The notes: generated by a model not told the origin, from the letters alone. Shown: positions 1 to 13,245, numbered from the stretch's first letter. The stretch is DNA of 64,000 nt from Nansenia antarctica (GCA_963989245.1 OZ022342.1:12728797-12792796), one strand, 5' to 3'. Numbers and translations are program-made.

Positions 1-612
1 CCTGCTCTGACCTGGTACATTAAGACCTGCTCTGACCTGGTACATTAAGACCTGCTCTGACCTGGAACATTAAGACCTGCTCTGACCTGGTACAGTAAGA
101 CCTGCTCTGACCTGGTACAGTGAGACCTGCTCTGACCTGGTACATTAAGACATGCTCTGACCTGGTACAGTAAGACCTGCTCTGACCTGGTACATTAAGA
201 CCTGCTCTGACCTGGTACATTAAGACCTGCTCTGACCTGGTACATTAAGACCTGCTCTGACCTGGTACATTAAGACCTGCTCTGACCTGGTACATTAAGA
301 CCTGCTCTGACCTGGTACAGTAAGACCTGCTCTGACCTGGTACAGTAAGACCTGCTCTGACCTGGTACAGTAAGACCTGCTCTGACCTGGTACAGTGACC
401 TGCTCTGACCTGGTACAGTAAGACATGCTCTGACCTGGTACAGAGACCTGCTCTGACCTGGTACAGTGAGACCTGCTCTGACCTGGTACAGTAAGACCTG
501 CTCTGACCTGGTACAGTAAGACCTGCTCTGACCTGGTACAGTAAGACCTGCTCTGACCTGGTACAGTGACCTGCTCTGACCTGGTACAGTGAGACCTGCT
601 CTAACCTGGTAC
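1..612. repeat. 25-bp tandem minisatellite
   Basis: About 25 head-to-tail copies of a 25-bp unit beginning CCTGCTCTGACCTGGTACA run from the first base of the window, so the array probably continues to the left. Copies differ mainly at one T/G site (CATTAAGA versus CAGTAAGA), and a few are shortened by 2 to 4 bp near 395, 440 and 565. The array decays into related half-units up to about 650. The short ORF across it is an artefact of the repeat. Confidence 0.97.
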
Positions 613-3600
613 AGTAAGCTGGTACACCTGGTGCAGTAAGCTCACAATACTACAAACTTGTATTTGAGGGGGTGTTACCCCGTTACCAAAACATGGTCTA
701 CAGGGCCAGGCAGAGAACTCATCTTGATGATGTAATGCTGCTCTGAATATAAATAATAATAAATAATTTTAAAACCACAATAGTTTTATATTGATGTACT
801 TGATACTGAATACAAAGAAAAATGACTGGAACAATTTTGACTGGAGGGGGTCTTTAAAGATGCCTGCATTTCGATCATATTTCTTATGATAAGGTAGACT
901 AGAGGATTGATGTTTCTATACCACATGACCTAACCGGGACAATCTCTCATTGTTCCTTAGACTTTCTTGGTCATGTTATATATGGCAATATAACTGAAAA
1001 ATCATTCCCTTATCATAAAAAGGGAAAAAGTGAAATCTATGTCATTATTGTATTCTGTAAACCATCCCAACTAGAACATCAGGGCTTTGGATCATCTACA
1101 TTTCCCCCTGGTGTTTCCCAGTACCCAAACGGACTTACTGTGTCCACAGCACCTAATGTTTGTCCTCCTCATCAACCCCCACTCCTGATTCTATTATTTG
1201 TCAGAATTCATTTAGGTGGAATATAAAACCTTTCAAACCTTTCAAACATTGAACTAGGTATTACAAAATGTAATGCCTATGGGGTTCCCCCCAATTCCAT
1301 CACTGGTCAAATGTAAATATACATACAACCATAAAAATATTGTCTCTTCTTGTCCATAATAAATATTTCAGACCGTAATACGTAGGCTACATATATACAT
1401 AGTAGGAATGAGGAATAGTAATACCATTTGCAATATTGCAGGCAGGTTACCTAATTTACCACCGAGATAACGTTTTCAGTCTATCTATAGTCATTAATTT
1501 GATTTCATGCAATATGCTCAATTAGAATAGTGTATTCAGAAATTACATTATGGTAAATAATTTTCACCATATTTACAGATCAACTTGCCAACTATTCCAC
1601 TTGCATCTCAAGAGGTGTGATTGAACTCTAAGCAATTCAGGTCATGAGAACAAGCGTGCACCTCTTTCTGTAAAAATGTCCAGAATTTAAATTATTATTT
1701 TCTGCTCCAGTGCACGATCTACCATTACAATACCACCCATGAAAATGCTTTGCGAAAAATACTCCCCCCCCCCCTCCCAGATATTTTTATGAATTATGAA
1801 AATGTCAGAAAAGGCCAATTTGACACAATTCAGTTGCATTATGCCTTCGCTCATCCATCCATCCAAGTATGACCATCTCGATGCATACTTATGTGTTGAG
1901 ATTTAGCATAGGGGAAAGTTACCAAGACGGTTCCACCTCAGTTCCCTCATTACTGAGAGAGAGAAAAAAGAAAGGAAATAAAAAACAATTAAAGGCATTG
2001 CAGGTGGCCAGATAGCAGTGACAGATGTCAGGTGAATTCTCCCTGTGCCTTTTGGAAGAAAAGCTATTTTCTTTGCAATTAGTGGCCAAGCTTTTCTAAT
2101 AGGATTTTTTAATTGCCATGGCAAACTGCTGTGGGGTGGAGTAAGTGAGGAGGAGGAAGAGTGAGGTATGAAGAGGAAGAGTGAGGTATGAAGGGAAAAT
2201 GTCCTCGATGAGTGCCTTCGTTCAAATCCATCAGCAAATGTTCCCAGAGCTTCAGATTAGCATTTTGAAGTAAAAAAAAAAAAAAAAAAAAAAAACTCTC
2301 ACAACTGTTGTAAAACATAATTTTGTTCGTTTTTGACTGTTGCATAACTGTGACATAATATAAAACAGGTGTCATACCACTGTTTCACAGCTGTGGAAAC
2401 AGTACACTAAGGTCAGCAATACGCGATACAGCGATACTCCAGGGCCCAGGTTTCCCTTGTACTACTGTAGCACCCCCCGGGGTTCAGCTGCAGGCATTTG
2501 TGTTGGGTATCCATATGCTTTTTAGTGGTGGTGTTATAGGACCTCAGAGGACTGGAGGGTAGTGTGGCATCGTCGTAACTAGACTACTGTAAGAGCAGGC
2601 GCTGCCATCTCCTCAGCATCTTGTAGGCTCGGCAAGATAGAGCCAGTCACAGTGAGAACGGGATAAAAGCTGGCAAATCCAGCTGCAGTGGGGTCCTGCT
2701 TTTGTGACCGCTCCTGACCCACTAAAACCTCAGAGGTCCGGATGATGATGCAGGGCTAGGTGTAATCCCCTGTGATCTGGGTTAAATTACACAGGGAGTG
2801 TTCTCTTGAAAATGGTTTGGCCACTCCTAAAGTACAGAATTGTATGAGGAAAAGTGTTGCAGTGTTAATGATGGTCTGCTGCTCAGCCAGTTTGCTCATG
2901 TTGTAAAACTGAGGTTATCAATTGTGAAAAAGCTGAATGCACATTTTAGCAACCTAAATGATGCTCTGATCTTTATGATATGATATGATAGATACATTAA
3001 GTGTCTAGTAGGCTATGAGCATTTGAAGTGTACTAGATTGTAAAAGTCATGATGTATCATGTAGGCATTAATACTAGCATTGGAGGGCATGACTTTATGA
3101 AAGATATCCACAGTTGCGTTTGCCCCATGGAGTAAGAATGATTTGTTTTGCACAGCTCTCAATCATTTATCTGGTCATGATGATGACCCCAAAACCTGGT
3201 CCAAATCCTGCTCTGCCTCCTTTGTTTCTTGTAGGGATGTACCCAAATACAAATACGTTATTCGGAAAAGCACAAATAATGCGATGGGAACAGATTTAAT
3301 TACATTAAATAGAATACACTTTGTCACATCTTTCACCATTTATCTTTATCTGTGTGTGGAATGCACCTTAAACTCAATCTAACTTGAATCTCTTGTCATC
3401 ATCTCTTAATATCTCAGAATGGATCATCAGTAGCCAAGAGAAGATGATCATTTCCATCAGAAACCGGAATTCCCCCCACCTCCGCCCTACATGGTAGTCT
3501 AGATCGCTGCCCATTACAGACCAATTCCATTGAGGAATTTGGTATAACCAGCTAAATGTTTTAATTGGTTCCATGTTTTAACTAAAAGTCCAGATTTACT

Positions 3601-3685
3601 GGTGATATAACAGCCTAGCTGTTCTCTATTAGGCCTATTAGGAACCCTCTGCTCTCGGTCCCTCTCTCCTTGGTGTGTAGCATAG
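613..3685. other. Gene-free stretch with no recognised element
   Basis: This AT-rich stretch shows no coding exon with plausible splice sites. It contains a poly-C run near 1764, a poly-A run at 2271-2295 and a TAGGGATGTACCCAAATAC motif at 3233 that resembles the end of a hAT element. A moderately GC-rich block at 2430-2760 looks different from its flanks but I cannot classify it. Confidence 0.5.
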
Positions 3686-4436
3686 GGATGTACCTCAATA
3701 CGAATATGTTATTATTATTATATAATATATATTATTATAAGTTATTATTCTGGGAAATAAGTCAGCCATGATGTTTCTTCAAATCGATTCATATAAGTGT
3801 GGATGGCCACAAGATAAAAATGCCCATTCTGTTTGCAACATAGGAGTTTGATTTTTACTAACTAGTCGTTTCATTTACTACACATTTTTGAAAAGTGAGT
3901 CAGCGAGCTGAGAGCTGACTCGATGCGAAACTCTAGTACGGTAATGAATGTTTACCTAGTGAACTGCAAGAAACACGAACGCAGCATCATTGTAATTTAT
4001 TCCCTCCGACTGAGGATACTTTTCTATATAGGTTACCTGTAAATAGTTTCCAATGCAACACAGAATCTTTGTGAAAATGTATAAAACATTTGTTTCAGTT
4101 TCTGATTGGTCAATGTCCCCCAGTTAAAGGGGGGGTGGGGCGGGGTTGGAGTTCAGACACTTCATAAAACTTAGTTTAGTTAAAAAATAAAAATAAAAAT
4201 AAAAAAGAGAGAGTTGAACCATACAGTATGAGGATGTGGAAATATATTTCATATTTAATTATATGCCAATATAATCTTGTATTATGACTAATTTAACGAT
4301 TTAACGTGACTTCCAGTATGACACACACGCCCATTTCAAGTCTTCTATCCGAATACAGATACAGATACAGATACAGATGTTTAGGTTGAACAGATACAGA
4401 TACAGATACAGATAATGACATCTCTGTAAATCCCTA
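3686..4436. mobile_element. Possible non-autonomous hAT-like element
   Basis: The left edge reads TAGGGATGTACCTCAATACG and the right edge, on the other strand, TAGGGATTTACAGAGATG, so both ends carry TAGGGAT. The right subterminal part holds two short arrays of the hexamer ACAGAT around 4355 and 4391. No 8-bp target duplication was found, so the boundaries and the class are tentative. Confidence 0.4.
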
Positions 4437-6834
4437 ATTTTGAGTATGACATCATGCACACCTGGTCCCTATGGGGAGCTCAATGAAGAAGGTGGATGCC
4501 GCCACAGGCAGTAGTAAACCCCAAACTTCATCAGTGCAGCTCAAGTATTCACTCCCTGGCCTTTGGGATGCAGTTCTCTAATTGTCCTTTTCATGGATCC
4601 TGTGAAAGGATCTACTCTCCTTGTGAAGTGTCCCAACGGCCCAAGCTCTGGCAGAGCCTGGATATGGATGGGATGCCTGTGCTCTCAGCCTCCTCAAAGT
4701 CTTCACTGATTAGGGCGTAGAACAAATTGAGTTTGACAGACATTTGCACTTTTTCACAATTTCAAATCTTCCATGGACAGGTTTCTACTAGAATTCAGCT
4801 GTTAAGCTTTGAGCGAAGCAGCTTCCTTTGCCTCAATCCACAGAGACTAATGGGACAACATCAAATCTGGGTGTTTTCAAATGCTGGAGTGCCAGACAAG
4901 CTGAGTTTCCTCTTTTGGGACTATTCCATTGGTTCCATCGTGCCAGGCAAACTCAATCAAGTACTGCTAAGTATTTGTGAATCCAGGCCTGGAAACATGT
5001 ACGGTATGCTTAAGACGGGATATGAATTAAAAATAAAGTCAATAAATATAATTCTCTATAATTCTCTCTCTATAATTTCTTCTTTTTTTTTTAAGGCAGG
5101 CACGCAGAAAGCAAAGTTGGTCAATGATTTTAATCTTACAGTATCTTAAATATGTAGAATGATATACTACAATGTCAGTTCACCGACGAGAAGTATGGTT
5201 TCAAAATATCATTATTTTGTGCATACAAGCCTCAAAGATACAGTATGCTAATAGCAAGCTTATGCTTTTAGTTTGAGTTTGAGTAAATGCCCCTTTAAAG
5301 CTCTCCATTTGATATTATGATCAAGCCTACATCTTACTTAAGAGTTTGAATCATTTTCCCTTCACTGCATCTCTGGTTACTATGACTGTGGCAAGTATGG
5401 ACAGACCCAGGCTGGATTGGCCATAGATTAGAGGAGGAAATTAGTCATGTTGTCCCTAAACCCGCGGTGAGCCTCTCTGGAGTCCTGAGTGATGGAGTCT
5501 GTGTTGTAGCTGACCCTTTTAGAGACCAGGACTGTCACACCTCCACCTCGCTGGGGACAAACTAATCACAGTTAATTTTCAGTTTTCACCATGGTGGCCT
5601 GGAGAGAAAGGGTCAGATGCGTTATTTTCCACACCGTTAGACTCTGGATTGGTGAGCCTTGGCATACACAGGATCGAAAGGCTTTTGTGGTGCCAGAACT
5701 CAGCTTCCAAGGTGCCCAGTATTAAACCTGTGGTTGATCTGTCTATTATAGTGTGTTTAAGTGGGGATTTTCCCAGTTTCAGTAAAACTAGGAAACGGTG
5801 AAATGGCGGAAACGGTGAAATGGATTTTAAAGTAATCTCAAACTGCTGCCAGGCAGATGAGGGAAATAATTTCTATTTTAGGTCATAAAAGTCTGTGAAA
5901 TATGCAAAAATCCTAACTCCTCTGACTACAAATCCCCACAGTGATGGTGAATTTTGGGATTGGGCAGAGTGGATGTAGTCTTGAAAAACCATGACATCAT
6001 AACAAACCTAGTAAACAAAGGAGGGTTGGATGTAGAACAACATGGGCTATATAGTCCTAATCTGTGCCATCCCTTCTGCAGTTTATTAATACTGTAGGTG
6101 AGCCTGAATGTACAAAGATTTAAGCCTGTACAATCCAGTTTGACCTAGATATTCATTCCCCTTTTACACAGCACTGTGACCCACATCCAATCAGATCCAA
6201 CTTCTCTCAAGATATTGTCTTTTTGTAAATGATTATTCATGTTATTTATCCATATATTTAATGCATGTGAATATAGATCTGGTAATGCTTTATGTGAGAG
6301 AAATACTATACTGTATATAAAAATACGATATTGTAACAACCCTAGCCTTAGCAGTGCACTATGATCACTGTTAAGGGAGTGAACTCAAAGAACACTGGAT
6401 AGGGCACTGGTTTGATCCCAGCTTGAGTCACCCCCCATTCGCAGTATGCAGTCGCTACTTTGCAGTACAACCAAGGTGAATGAAGGGAGGAGGAGACTGG
6501 ATATGAAAGAGGTATTGTGAAAACCGACAGGTTTCAGCTTTACAGCCTGCATCCGGATGCTTTTTTTGTGATGGTAGGAGAGGTTTGAGAGAGACTGGGG
6601 ATTTTAGCTTGTCTGTTGTTCTTTCTGTGTGAACTGACTGCCTGTTCTCTTTTTCACACTGGCCTCTGGAGTGTGGAATCAAATCTCTACTATTTTGTCT
6701 CATGGCCAGAAAAGCAGCAAGGCCCCTGCAGTATGCAGAAAATGGGTCACACACAATATATTGAAACGCACAGTTTTCTATGTTTGTCATATTGAATTAA
6801 GGGGCTGAGTGGCAGTATGACAATAAGAGAGTAA
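4437..6834. other. Gene-free stretch; 140-codon ORF not accepted
   Basis: No exon was recognised. A 140-codon ORF at 4727-5149 has no familiar motif and ends in low-complexity sequence. About 36 bp at 4926-4961 (CCATTGGTTCCAT...) recurs with three mismatches at 27856-27891, which suggests fragments of a dispersed repeat that I cannot name. Confidence 0.45.
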
Positions 6835-6845
6835 TGTGTGTGTGG

Positions 6846-6899
<54 letters not shown>

Positions 6900-6921
6900 T
6901 TGTGTGTGTGTGTGTGTGTGA
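6835..6921. repeat. (TG)n microsatellite
   Basis: A nearly pure TG run interrupted by two TGGT steps. It generates the long Cys-Val and His-Thr reading frames on the two strands, which are not genes. Confidence 0.97.
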
Positions 6922-7186
6922 GTGTGCTTTCATGCAGTGTGCATATTAGCGTGTGGGTGTGTATGTGTATGTGGTATGTGTGTTTGCATGAGACATGCGT
7001 GTTCCCACTCATGTGTGTGTGTTGTCCCCTGGAGCTGTGTTGCTGTTGTGTGCTCTGGTCAGCAGCTGCCATATCCGGCCTGAATCACCACAGCAATGCA
7101 GGGTGACCTTGAGCTAGAGCTGAATCAGTGCATGCTAAATTAATTTAGGAGGGTTGCTGTGTGGAGATGGCTGACTGGCTGACAGA

Positions 7187-7290
7187 GAGACAGACATACA
7201 GACAGACAGACCGACAGAGACAGACAGACAGTATGTCTGTGTCTATCGGTCAGTCAGTCAGTCAGTCAGTCTGTCTGTCTGTCTGACTGC
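7187..7290. repeat. CAGA / TCTG / TCAG tetranucleotide repeats
   Basis: A (CAGA)n run on the left is followed by (TCAG)n and (TCTG)n on the right, so the two halves are partly self-complementary and could fold into a hairpin. Confidence 0.85.
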
Positions 7291-7537
7291 CCAGTTCACA
7301 GGACCACTCCAGTTCCATCAGGGACCAACAGTGACATCTCCGCCCTGGAGGCTCTGTCATGCCAGATTATGTCCGCCTCCCAAATACTGACCGCCTGATA
7401 TAATCAATGTCATTCGAACGTCGTTGCTATGCCGACGCTTGCATCTTCTTGCACTTGAATAGCATTAAGGTTGATGCAGGCTCACTAGTCAGCTATAGCT
7501 TTTATATTGGCATGGCCATTTTATATTAAAACACCTG

Positions 7538-8495
7538 GGGCCTCATTCATAAAAAAGTACTTGAACGTCATCTGTGACTTTGACGTAAGCACATTTTTCT
7601 AAACCGTCGTAAGCATCATTTATAAAACGAGCTGAGATTATTTCAATTTGCGTACGTGCTTCCTTCTATAAATACCAAACATACTTGGAATTGAACGCAG
7701 GTGAATGAGGTTTGTATTAACGCCCTGTGATAGCGGCTCAATTATAGCGGCTGAATGAAGCCAAGTGCTATAATATAATATAATACAGACAGTACATAAT
7801 ATACTATTATATATTATGTACTGTCTGTATTATATTATATTATAGCACTTGGCTTCATTCAGCCGCTATTTGAACCGCTATCACAGGGCGTTAATACTAT
7901 ATTATAGGGTAGGCGTGCGTCTGGAAGCGGGAGAGGGCAGTAATACCACGTTCATTGATAAAAATGACATAAGGGATGGAAAGGGGGGATGGCAGTTTTA
8001 GACGGGGGATGATTTGGACTGTTTTTATTTCGGGGGGGGGTGCCATTCCCCTCATCCCAACTCAACTCGAAATCCAGTATCATTTAGCGCGTGGCCGGGC
8101 AAGGTCCGTTCTGGAGCGCGTATATATAGGCATGTTGAAGAGAGATAGACAGCTCCGGAGGGATATAAAGAAAGACTGAAATACAATCATAAACATTAGT
8201 TCCCTTTCAATCTTGAATTAAACTCATTTTCTCGGCTGATAACAACATCGTTAATTTTATTACGAGCCACTTGCATGAATGACAGTAGGCAGAGCGTCTC
8301 ACATGGCTGTAATAACTGCATAACCAGTAGGTGATTTGCGTACGCAAGTCGAAAACACGACGTAGAGATTTGATCGTTTCCACGTTCAAATCGACTCACG
8401 TTGAAATTGTATAAATCACTACGTTGACGTGGATTTCTGCGTACGACACGGGTAAGATCAAAATTTGATCTAAGCACGTTCTATAAATGAGGCCC
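7538..8495. mobile_element. 958-bp element with GGGCCTCATT inverted ends
   Basis: The ends are GGGCCTCATTCATAAA on the left and TATAAATGAGGCCC on the right, inverted copies of each other with one mismatch. Both are flanked by CTG, a 3-bp direct repeat. Short terminal inverted repeats with a 3-bp duplication fit the PIF/Harbinger class, but no transposase is visible, so this is probably a non-autonomous copy. The ORFs inside (7976-8179 + and 8196-8477 -) resemble no transposase I know. A second palindromic unit is nested in it at 7714-7897. Confidence 0.65.
7714..7897. repeat. 184-bp near-perfect palindrome
   Basis: The left arm begins GTATTAACGCCCTGTGATAG and the right arm ends with its exact complement. 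The arms of about 90 bp meet in an AT-rich centre near 7805, with only a few mismatches around the inner CGGCT blocks. This is a foldback element or a recent inverted duplication within the larger element. Confidence 0.9.
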
Positions 8496-9075
8496 CTGCT
8501 AGCCTGCTAATTTCACACGTAATTCGCTCCGCTAATGTTATGGAGTTAGCTAGTTAACTGTTACATTCTTGTTCTCTAGGGTGAAGAAGAGGTAACAAAT
8601 TACAGTTGGTTTGAGTAAAGTAAAGATATTTATTTGGCCATGACAGTTTAAAAGTCTTAGGGTAATGAATAAAACAGAATTAGAAACAACAAACAAATGC
8701 CTCAAAAAACAAAAGAAACAACAACAGCTGCTGCTGGTTATCCCTCAGTGTCTTTTGAATGGTGTGGCCTCTGATGATTGGTTGGTGTTCTGATGATTGG
8801 CTGGTGTTGATTGGCTGGATGATTTCCCAATTATCAAGGGGGGTGGATCCCCTGGACTAGGACTCATCTCCTATTTAGGTTTTAAAGAGACACACACAAA
8901 CACACAGACAAACAGAACAGACACTACTACAGACACAAACATATAGACAGACAACCAGGCTACTGATAGCCGTCACATTAACCCACAACAGTAGTGATAA
9001 ATATAATTCCATAACTGGATACTACTTTGTTTCCAATTATAGCAGGGTTGCCAACTTTGGGTACCTGGCTGGAGT

Positions 9076-9700
9076 GAGATTTTGATGCCATGGGTTTAAT
9101 CATGTGTACGCACACACACCCTTAATCACGTGCACATTTTGGACTCAATTTACCATCAGGGTTTAAAAAGAGTGTGCTGCTTACACATGTGACGGGAGCG
9201 GGAGCCTAGGTCTAAGATGTCCACACACAAACCCCAGAATGACAAGGCGAAAACACATTTGTTTTAATTTCTGTTAATTTATTAAAATTGAAATACAAGA
9301 AATACCTCATGTACATACGTATTCAGACCCTTTGATAATCTCCTGAGACCAAGAAGCCTTTTTTTTTTTACATTCAGATTATTATTTTTTTTATTTTTAT
9401 AATTGAAGTATTGGGGTTGAAAGAAACATGTTGCAGCAACATATATATATATATATATATATATTTAATATATATACATGTATATATTTTTATCATAATC
9501 GATGATGTAGTGTGTAGTAGACATCAGCTCTTGGTTTGATCACATCCTTATAAAATGGCTTCTTGGTCTCAGGAGATTATCAAAGGGTCTGAATACTTAT
9601 GTACATGAGGTATTTCTTGTATTTCAATTTTAATAAATGTGCACGTGATTAAGGGTGTGTGTGTGCGTACACGTGATTAAACCCATGGCATCAAAATCTC
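9076..9700. mobile_element. Large inverted repeat with one interrupted arm
   Basis: The left outer arm (9076-9139, containing GATGCCATGGGTTTAATCA) and left inner arm (about 9273-9358) together match the complement of one continuous right arm (9557-9700). The spacer contains an (AT)n run. The extra 130 bp or so at 9140-9272 occurs only in the left arm. The inner motif GGGTCTGAATACTTATGTAC resembles the ends of some fish Tc1 elements, so a foldback derivative of a Tc1-like transposon is possible. Confidence 0.75.
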
Positions 9701-10313
9701 AAATGATTGCATTCATTTTCACGTGGATTTCTGTTAAACTTATTTTCATTTCAAAGGGCATCATTCTTTGTTGGACTGCATAATCTTGAAGAATCTGTCT
9801 TGACCTCATTGAATTGGTTAGAACTGGGACTGGATTTTTTTTTTAAACGGTACCCCTACAGAGGACATTGAATAAACGTTGTGTTTACCTCCCTTGTTGG
9901 CATAAAATATGGAACATGGGACACAAGCCATTTTGAAAAGCCACTCTGTTAGCCACACCCCCACAAGTGTGGCATCACTAGAAAGCCCAGGATGTCCTCT
10001 TTACAGGACAGTAGGACTCAATTAGATGCATAAATGATGCTTGACTTAGAGGTCTCAGACTCATGTCCCCCACAGAGGACAAAAATGAATTGCCGGGTCT
10101 TAGGAGGATAATGATACTCTTAAAATGAGCTAATGCTCAAATGTTATCAACAAATGACTCAATAAGTTGAATTGAGTCCATCTTAATGCAAGAACAATAG
10201 TTAATGTAATTTTGGAATGAATATCTTTGTTTTTATAGGGTCTCGGATTTGTATAGGAATCAACCATAGACGTGTGCAGCTCCTTGTGGGAGAGAAGAAC
10301 AGTTCAGGCTCAT

Positions 10314-10371
<58 letters not shown>

Positions 10372-11333
10372 CAATGTGCTGTGTCAGCTCAGGTGTCAGC
10401 CAACATCTCCAGCCTCAGTATTAACGCTCCATGGAGTCCATCCTGCTTTTCAGGTGTCAAAGCCTGCGGCGAACTGCTCATACATTTCCCACCAGTCCCG
10501 TGCGAGTAGAAGGCTCACACAGCCCACCCACCTCATGGCTGGCTATAGGGTGGGCAGGAGGTTATGTGTCAGGGCCTGGGAACCCGGACATCCTCCCTCG
10601 CTCCACCATTGATTTGACATGACTGCTTAATGACTACTTCAGCGGCGAGTGCAGAATCAGACCTGACATTTGCTCGATATACCACAGGAAGCCGCTGAAC
10701 GGGGCCGGCAGGCTAAAGGCCAGAGAGAGACGGTATACTGTAGCTTTACCTTTATCAACAACACAACCACATCCTAAGACAAAATAGGAAAACAATACTC
10801 TTACCATCCATGTGTGAAGTAAGGTGTGTTTGAACCTACCTGTGCTGGTGTTGTAAGGCTGTAAATCAAATAGTTCTGGAGGACAATTTTTACGTTTTCC
10901 ATTTCCCTCATGAGCCAATTAGGGACTCCTTGTATCTCCTCTCTCTCATGATAATTTTCCTGTGTCTCACCTCCTTCCCATTTTCACCTTTCTCAAGGAC
11001 TCTAACCTGCGTGACGGATTTGCTCTATTTTTTGTTATACCATATCTGACACGGTCTAGTGATTTAGTCTGCATGTTGGGAATTGTGAAACCTCGCAAAC
11101 GAGCCAAACAAGTCTTGTTGTAAAAAAAAAATGTTTTCTGTTTTTTTGCATATTACAAAAATGTAAGTGTTGCAGAACCCACTCAATACAATAAGCAACA
11201 GTTTTACATTCACTTAATACCTAGAATTTGTTAGCCAAATTGGGTGGGGGGTATAGTATTCGTATTAGTGTGGGGGCGTATCCCCTTAGTTTCAGCCACC
11301 CCCATAAATAGCTGTGTGTTTGTGTGTGTATCT
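9701..11333. other. Gene-free stretch
   Basis: No supported gene. The only notable item is the CA repeat at 10315-10369. The overlapping ORFs at 10217-10622 run through that repeat and show no domain. Confidence 0.5.
10315..10369. repeat. (CA)n microsatellite
   Basis: A pure CA run of about 55 bp. Confidence 0.97.
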
Positions 11334-11597
11334 GGGGCGGCTGTGGCGCAGGAGGTAAAGCCGCCATCTAATGATCGCAAGGTTGGCAGATCGGCGGTTC
11401 GAGCCCCGGCTGGCCACATGTCGATGTGTCCTTGGGCAAGACACTGAACCCCAAATTGCTCCCAATGAGCGGGCCAGCGCCTTGCATGGTAGCTTGCTGC
11501 CATTGGTGTGTGAATGTGTGTGTGAATGGGTGAATGAGAGGCCGTTGTAAAGCGCATTGGATAAAGGCGCTATATAAGTGCAGTCCATTTACCATTT
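11334..11597 (+). mobile_element. tRNA-derived SINE, full-length copy
   Basis: The head GGGGCGGCTGTGGCGCAGGA carries an A-box-like segment, and GGTTCGAGCCC at about 11396 is a clear Pol III B box. The body has the fish-SINE core CTTGGGCAAGACACTGAACC, and the tail resembles a LINE 3' end (GGATAAAGGCGCTATATAAG). A second copy of the same family lies in reverse at 26813-27078. The three short ORFs over it are artefacts. Confidence 0.9.
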
Positions 11598-11939
11598 GTA
11601 TGTTTGTTTACAAGACGGACGCTGCCATCAATAACTGTATCCATAAAGAAAGTTTCGTTGATCAACATACTATTCATGGGACTGTGGTCTGTCGACATAC
11701 CTTCTGCTTTGTTTTTGGGTAAGTGTGAGTTACATACAATAGCCAACCGTGTTCGTTTGTTAAGTGTAGTTGCCAGTTTGTTGTTAGTGTACTGAGTTAC
11801 ATGCGTTATTTACTAAGCTGTGTGAGTGTTTACATACTAGGCTAGCCCCACAGGTGTTAGCTTGTTAGCTAGCTAGCTAGTTTTATTAAAGAGCTGACTT
11901 GGCGTGGTTTTGTTTGTTGTGTATGAACGTTCACAAGTT

Positions 11940-11972
<33 letters not shown>

Positions 11973-13164
11973 ACTTCACTAGCCAAACAAGTGTTAGCTT
12001 GTTAGCTAGCTAGCTAGCTTTGTTAGAGAGATAATAGATTATAGAAAAGGTAAATGCTTTTGTGGAATAACAAATTATGATTAATTCATAAATCACTCAT
12101 ATTTAGCAGCTTGATGTATGTATGCTGTATGCTGGGGAATGTTGCTGATTTGTAGATCTGCTGTACAATAATACTGTGGATTGAAATTATTTCACTAGCC
12201 TACTTCTTTCCGTGCAGTATGTGTATTCAGGATGACTTCAACAAGTACAGTACACTATGTTCATGACAGTATGTGTGTGGAAAGCATGCAAGCCCACACT
12301 ATTGAAGTGTCCACACCTCTGACCTGAAATGTGTTTTACAGAATGATGAGGTGAGAGGTTCTGTGAGATGAGACCTTGATGTGAGTCACCAGCACTTGGG
12401 ATATTTGTAATTGTATTAGCAATTCTATTGAACATAGTAGTATTTCGTAAAAAAAAGGTGTGTTGGTAATAATGGGCAATCATTTTGAATGTACTGTCTT
12501 CTATTTTTATTACAGCTTTGATACCCAGATGGGATGGGAAGGGACTCCACCAAAGTCCCACTAGATGCATTATGGACTAATGATGAATGCATATACACGG
12601 ACACAACATATTTTTTTACTATTATATTATTGTATTTCCCAATTGTATCTTGCCTTATTTTTTCCATTGCCATTTAGTTTTCTCTTGCTGCTGCAATGTT
12701 GACTGAAACTGAAGCCATACACATTTTACGCTCTTGTACTTGGGATGTATATTAATGGTATAATGTAATAAACTTTTGGCACACATGGCAATAAAAAAAG
12801 AATGAATCTTGAATTATTATTATTATTTACCAATGTAAACATGTCAGACCTGCACGTTTGTTTCCTGACGCCTAAATTACACATCCGACCTTACCTCAGC
12901 CGCTCGTGAGCGTGGCAGAACGTTTGCTGGACTTTTGACAGCGTCGTCCTCACTGGACGCGTGCTTTTCTTACGGCTCTTGCGTGTGTCTACAGCAGAGC
13001 TGCTACAGTCAGCTCTATCTTTGTATATTGATGGCCATCAATAATATAATGTTTCATTTCACTTCATTATAAATTGTTCTGGGTTCAGTCTGCTGTCATT
13101 CATCCTTAATGAGTGATTAGAAAAGTGAAACGAAGCAGAACGCAGTCGCGAGCGTGCACGTTTG

Positions 13165-13168
<4 letters not shown>
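11598..13168. other. Gene-free stretch with a local duplication
   Basis: A GTTAGCTTGTTAGCTAGC block occurs twice, near 11855 and 11994, each followed by a similar flank and separated by a GT microsatellite at 11942-11970. A TTTTTATTACAG acceptor-like site at 12515 and AATAAA signals near 12764-12795 could mark a noncoding terminal exon, but no coding sequence supports this. Confidence 0.35.

Positions 13169-13243
<75 letters not shown>
13169..13243. repeat. (CA)n microsatellite
   Basis: A pure CA run of about 75 bp. Confidence 0.97.

Positions 13244-13245
<2 letters not shown>

Noticed and set aside
1..612. Regular short repeats resembling a CRISPR array
   Set aside because: There are no unique spacers between the units, the repeats are directly adjacent, and the rest of the window is vertebrate nuclear DNA.
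4335..4415. ACAGAT hexamer runs as a regulatory array
   Set aside because: They lie in the subterminal part of a likely hAT-like element and are better explained as part of it.
4727..5149. A 140-codon plus-strand ORF
   Set aside because: No domain, no splice context, and part of it matches another noncoding spot at 27856.
11394..11410. A tRNA gene suggested by an intact B box
   Set aside because: It is the tRNA-derived head of a SINE; no cloverleaf with matching acceptor stem is present.
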